Origin: Bdellovibrio reynosensis
GTDB taxonomy: Bacteria > Bdellovibrionota > Bdellovibrionia > Bdellovibrionales > Bdellovibrionaceae
Direction of reading: 5' to 3'
NCBI RefSeq assembly: GCF_022814725.1
Contig: NZ_CP093442.1
Span: 2,852,001 to 2,916,000, forward strand
DNA: 64,000 bases
The position numbers and the translations under genes were made by a program. Positions 62,476-64,000 of this stretch are shown here, in pieces. Positions within the stretch are counted from its first letter, which is position 1, and each line of letters begins with the position of its first letter. The notes under the pieces were generated by a model. That model worked only from the letters and a program-made list of their open reading frames with translations, was not told where the DNA came from and did no database searches.

Positions 62476-62765
62476 ACTAAAATAAATTGATGCAACTAAA
62501 GTCTTAATGCAGTTGTACGCATCGTGATTTCAATTATTTACGATACATTTGCGTACAACTTTGCTTTCCATAGATTTACCTAGGGTCCCTAAATGGTCTA
62601 GGAAACATGAATCCTTTTTCATTTCAAAAAACAATGTTGTTATTCTTCAGTCTCCAAACCAATAAAATTTCTTTAACAGTTCTTGCGTGATTTTCAGCGC
62701 GCTCTATCTGCCAGGGAAGTTTTTGCGAAAAACAAAAAAACTTTGTCTAACTACAAGGAGAAGTA
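62476..62765. other. Intergenic stretch with a large stem-loop and a possible leader peptide
   Basis: A nested inverted repeat occurs at 62511-62560: outer arms AGTTGTACGC/GCGTACAACT (10 bp) and inner ATCGT/ACGAT, with a bulge on one side. It may end the menB transcript. Further on, an open frame of 27 codons (62607-62690, ATG after AGGAAAC) could be a leader peptide but is weak evidence. The rest is AT-rich promoter-like sequence. Confidence 0.4.
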
Positions 62766-64000
62766 ATGACGACAAAAATGAAGCTGGTCCAAGCTATGAT
62801 GGCCCTGCTAGTGGGCACGACGCTTGTTGCCTGCTCTGGCGGCGGTGGCGATTCTGCGGCATCTACAACAGATGACGATTTAACAATCTCAGGATCTTTA
62901 AGTTCCTCATTTGCAATGCATAAGATGAGTGGCGAGCTGCGCACGCACGCTATCAATCTTTCTGACTTAGAAATCTATGCCATTGCATTCACAGTTCCAC
63001 CAACAATTGGACAAGCAAACGTTGGCGCTAATGGATCTTTCTCTGTTGAGTTAGAGGGCGCAAAAGGTTCGCAAATCATGGCAGTATTCCGTGACAAAAC
63101 TTCTTTGGTTTCTGTCGGTACTGTTACTTTCCAAGATACTTCTAAAAAAGATATGGATGGAAATCCGCAAGAGTCTTCATCTTTGACTCTTACTGACAGT
63201 GTGAACCTAGGTTCACTTTCTATTTCTGAAGAAGGTAAAGTTGTTGTAGACGTTCAAGACATCGCATCTGTTGCTGATACAACTCCACCTGCAGCTTCTG
63301 CAGCTATGGATTTAGGTGGTAACTGGACTATCGCTAAGTACACTGGAACATTGCCTACTGGCTACTACACGGCTTGTACTCAAGGTGATAATGACTGTCA
63401 CGGACCTGCTGACGGCGAAAATCTTTTCTTGATCAGACTTTCAGGTAATGAATTTACACCTGGTGTGAACTGTACTGATGGAAGCTGTACTGAATCAGAA
63501 GGTACTGTTTCATCAACTCCTGCTTACGGTCTTTCTTTCTGGTCAGACGCGGCTTCAATTGCTGCTTGCGGAAATAAAGTAGGGTTCACAGAAGACGACG
63601 CTCTTTTCCAAGGTCGTATCGCTTTGAATTTCCCTCAAGCTTATACTGATGGCACAACTTCTGGAAACTTAGGTTTCGGTGGTTTCGTATTCACGGCGCC
63701 AACTGGTTTTGGTGGCGACGACTGTGACAACAATCCTGGTCCTCAAGTTGGTAACGGTATCTGTAATGCTCATTGGATGGCGACTGGCGCAAAAGCACAG
63801 TTCTCTATGAGTGAGTGCAGCCGTATCACTATTGGTTCTAATAACGTCGGCGTTTGTACTATGGATCACGCTACATCTGCAGATGTATACTCAGCGCACG
63901 TAGAGGGTGGCGGTTGCTTCACTTCAACTGGTAAGCCTTTGATGGTTGATAACTGGGCTAATATCACTGGTAACTGCAATAGCCAAACTGCTTTAACTGG
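62766..64000 (+). CDS. Large Cys-rich lipoprotein, C-terminus outside the window
   Basis: Open to the window end, 411 codons visible, strong AAGGAGAAGTA before the ATG. Signal peptide with canonical lipobox LVAC followed by SGGGGD, a flexible start. Residues ~40-155 look beta-rich (Ig-like: AINLSDLEIYAIAFTVPPTI). From ~170 on there are many Cys (TQGDNDCHGPADGEN, NCTDGSCTESEG, DDCDNNPG, GNGICNAHWMATGAK), suggesting a disulphide-stabilised extracellular domain. No family recognised. Probably anchored to the cell envelope. Confidence 0.75.
   Translation, partial: MTTKMKLVQAMMALLVGTTLVACSGGGGDSAASTTDDDLTISGSLSSSFAMHKMSGELRTHAINLSDLEIYAIAFTVPPTIGQANVGANGSFSVELEGAKGSQIMAVFRDKTSLVSVGTVTFQDTSKKDMDGNPQESSSLTLTDSVNLGSLSISEEGKVVVDVQDIASVADTTPPAASAAMDLGGNWTIAKYTGTLPTGYYTACTQGDNDCHGPADGENLFLIRLSGNEFTPGVNCTDGSCTESEGTVSSTPAYGLSFWSDAASIAACGNKVGFTEDDALFQGRIALNFPQAYTDGTTSGNLGFGGFVFTAPTGFGGDDCDNNPGPQVGNGICNAHWMATGAKAQFSMSECSRITIGSNNVGVCTMDHATSADVYSAHVEGGGCFTSTGKPLMVDNWANITGNCNSQTALT

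Overview
The window looks like an ordinary chromosomal stretch from a Bdellovibrio-type predatory bacterium. The evidence is mixed. A LexA gene sits next to a TTAC-N3-GTAA operator, the box reported for Bdellovibrio LexA. There are many small secreted or lipoprotein genes without recognisable families, two of them with an unusual F-x-Q-N-C lipobox. There are wall-active enzymes (NodB-type deacetylase, M14 carboxypeptidase, SLT-like protein, penicillin-binding protein), and amino-acid catabolism suited to a protein-rich prey diet. Base composition looks moderately AT-leaning (judged by eye, not computed). I saw no rRNA, tRNA, CRISPR array, insertion sequence or prophage block. The genus assignment is inference.

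Layout. 1-1179 (minus): a truncated methyltransferase and a small exported protein. 1300-7140 (plus): a tight leucine-degradation operon with a hotdog thioesterase-like protein, 3-methylcrotonyl-CoA carboxylase split into carboxyltransferase, biotin carboxylase and a separate biotin carrier, methylglutaconyl-CoA hydratase and HMG-CoA lyase. 7245-11354: a hybrid sensor kinase and an unknown anchored protein. 11363-15446: DUF2799-like lipoprotein, ABC-F ATPase, AHSA1-like protein, endonuclease I. 15652-16923: secreted SLT-like protein. 16961-21636 (minus): a complete pantothenate-to-CoA operon (DUF2520 reductase, panB, panC, coaBC, coaX, panD). 21782-29314: mixed small secreted proteins, SDR, HAD nucleotidase, rhodanese, PIF1-like helicase, VWA lipoprotein, outer-membrane protein.

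29612-38919: hppD, ribD, tandem PspC protein, TrmJ-like methyltransferase, a long phenylalanine hydroxylase, hldD, S41 protease and an esterase. PAH and HppD together give Phe to Tyr to homogentisate, apart from the transamination step. 39298-41154: a divergent SelO-type pseudokinase behind a near-consensus FliA (sigma-28) promoter. 42062-49439: peroxiredoxin plus ATP-grasp enzyme, exonuclease III, FxsA, PBP, TetR regulator, zinc-finger-less DksA-like protein, and a 154-bp palindromic element. 48921-50158: lexA with a free methionine-sulfoxide reductase directly downstream. 50352-56010: polysaccharide deacetylase, M14 peptidase, aldo/keto reductase, HPF-like protein, Ung.

56062-62475 (plus) holds the most striking arrangement: aroB, aroA and a fused aroK-aroD-aroE gene, overlapping and in exactly the domain order of the fungal pentafunctional AROM protein, followed by aroC and menB, so that shikimate flux leads to chorismate and on towards menaquinone. 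A truncated Cys-rich lipoprotein closes the window.
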